Origin: Megascapheus bottae
Taxonomy: Eukaryota; Chordata; Mammalia; Rodentia; Geomyidae
DNA length: 64,000 nt
Reading direction: 5' to 3'
Assembly: GCA_024803745.1 (NCBI GenBank)
Contig: JANJXV010000025.1
Coordinates: 14,774,341 to 14,838,340 of the forward strand
Shown here: positions 63,682 through 64,000 of the stretch, one piece after another
Position numbering within the stretch: the stretch's first letter is position 1
Layout of the letters: each line of letters starts with the position of its first letter
The notes under the pieces: model-generated
Told to the model about the DNA's origin: nothing
The model's input: the letters and a program-made list of their open reading frames with translations, nothing else
The model's database searches: none
Program-made: the position numbers and the translations under genes

Positions 63682-64000
63682 GATGAGTAGAAGTCAATAC
63701 AACGTTGGTAGTGTCTGGGGGTACTCAAAACTGCTAACTTTTACATCCATCCATCATTAGAAATCCAAGTGTAGTATCCACGTATAAAAGAAGAAATCTC
63801 TGAGTTAATGAATCCTGGGCCTACTAGTAAGGGCCCAGGATCTCCAGTGCTGGGCCCCAGGGGTGGTGGGGGAGCCCAGCAGGGAATTAGGGAGCATGAG
63901 TGCGGGACGAAAGAGGGGTCAGCCCTGAACAGAGCTCTGCAAGGGAGACTGCTCCACCTGGAAAGGAGGGCAGGCACCCACCACTGGCACAACAGACCCA
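63682..64000. other. Unidentified block, G+C-rich at its 3' end
   Basis: From about 63815 the sequence becomes clearly richer in G+C than the rest of the window ('ggggtggtgggggagcccag'). No repeat family or coding domain recognised; it runs off the window edge. The minus-strand frame at 63741-63992 is Pro/Ser-rich and unsupported. Confidence 0.4.

Overview
This window looks like non-coding nuclear DNA from a mammal, specifically a rodent of the superfamily Geomyoidea (kangaroo rats, pocket mice, pocket gophers). The main evidence is about a dozen copies or fragments of a dimeric SINE. Its left half is ID-like (tRNA-Ala-derived) and its right half is the Geo monomer, the arrangement published as IDL-Geo and reported only from Geomyoidea. 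I recognise no exon, complete gene, structural RNA gene or CRISPR array. All the longer open reading frames are L1 ORF2 remnants, translated microsatellites or SINE sequence. The genus cannot be fixed from the sequence alone, and the window could be intergenic or lie inside a long intron.

The content is a mosaic of repeats in A+T-rich unique DNA. The classes are: (i) about 25 copies of a composite SINE with a 7SL/B1-like head fused to the Geo monomer, from well preserved (4331-4564) to badly decayed; (ii) IDL-Geo dimers, including a tandem pair at 36920-37274; (iii) free-standing Geo monomers, one (11346-11445) flanked by an exact 16-bp target-site duplication (TSD); (iv) 5'-truncated L1 copies, several with clear TSDs, including a twin-primed copy at 43597-44742 in which part of ORF2 is inverted; (v) ancient mammalian MIR and L1M relics; (vi) many simple repeats, among them two (GGA)n blocks, long GA/GACA polypurine tracts, CA/GT arrays and two small clean tandem duplications.

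By region: 1-5.3 kb is dense in composite SINEs; 5.3-13 kb is mostly unique with L1, MIR and solo Geo copies; 13-26 kb has the GGA blocks, old B1 relics and an L1 3' end; 26-31 kb is unique DNA with polypurine tracts; 30.5-42 kb is the densest SINE cluster; 43.6-57.2 kb holds the three most informative L1 insertions; 57-62.4 kb is again SINE-rich; the last 1.6 kb is largely unique and ends in a G+C-rich block of unknown identity. No genes act together here. The biology on show is retrotransposition: L1 supplies the machinery, and the SINEs carry the A+T tails and TSDs expected of L1-mobilised passengers. A few repeat-free, motif-rich stretches (36.4, 46.9, 58.7 and 63.1 kb) are candidate conserved regulatory elements, but only a cross-species alignment could establish that.
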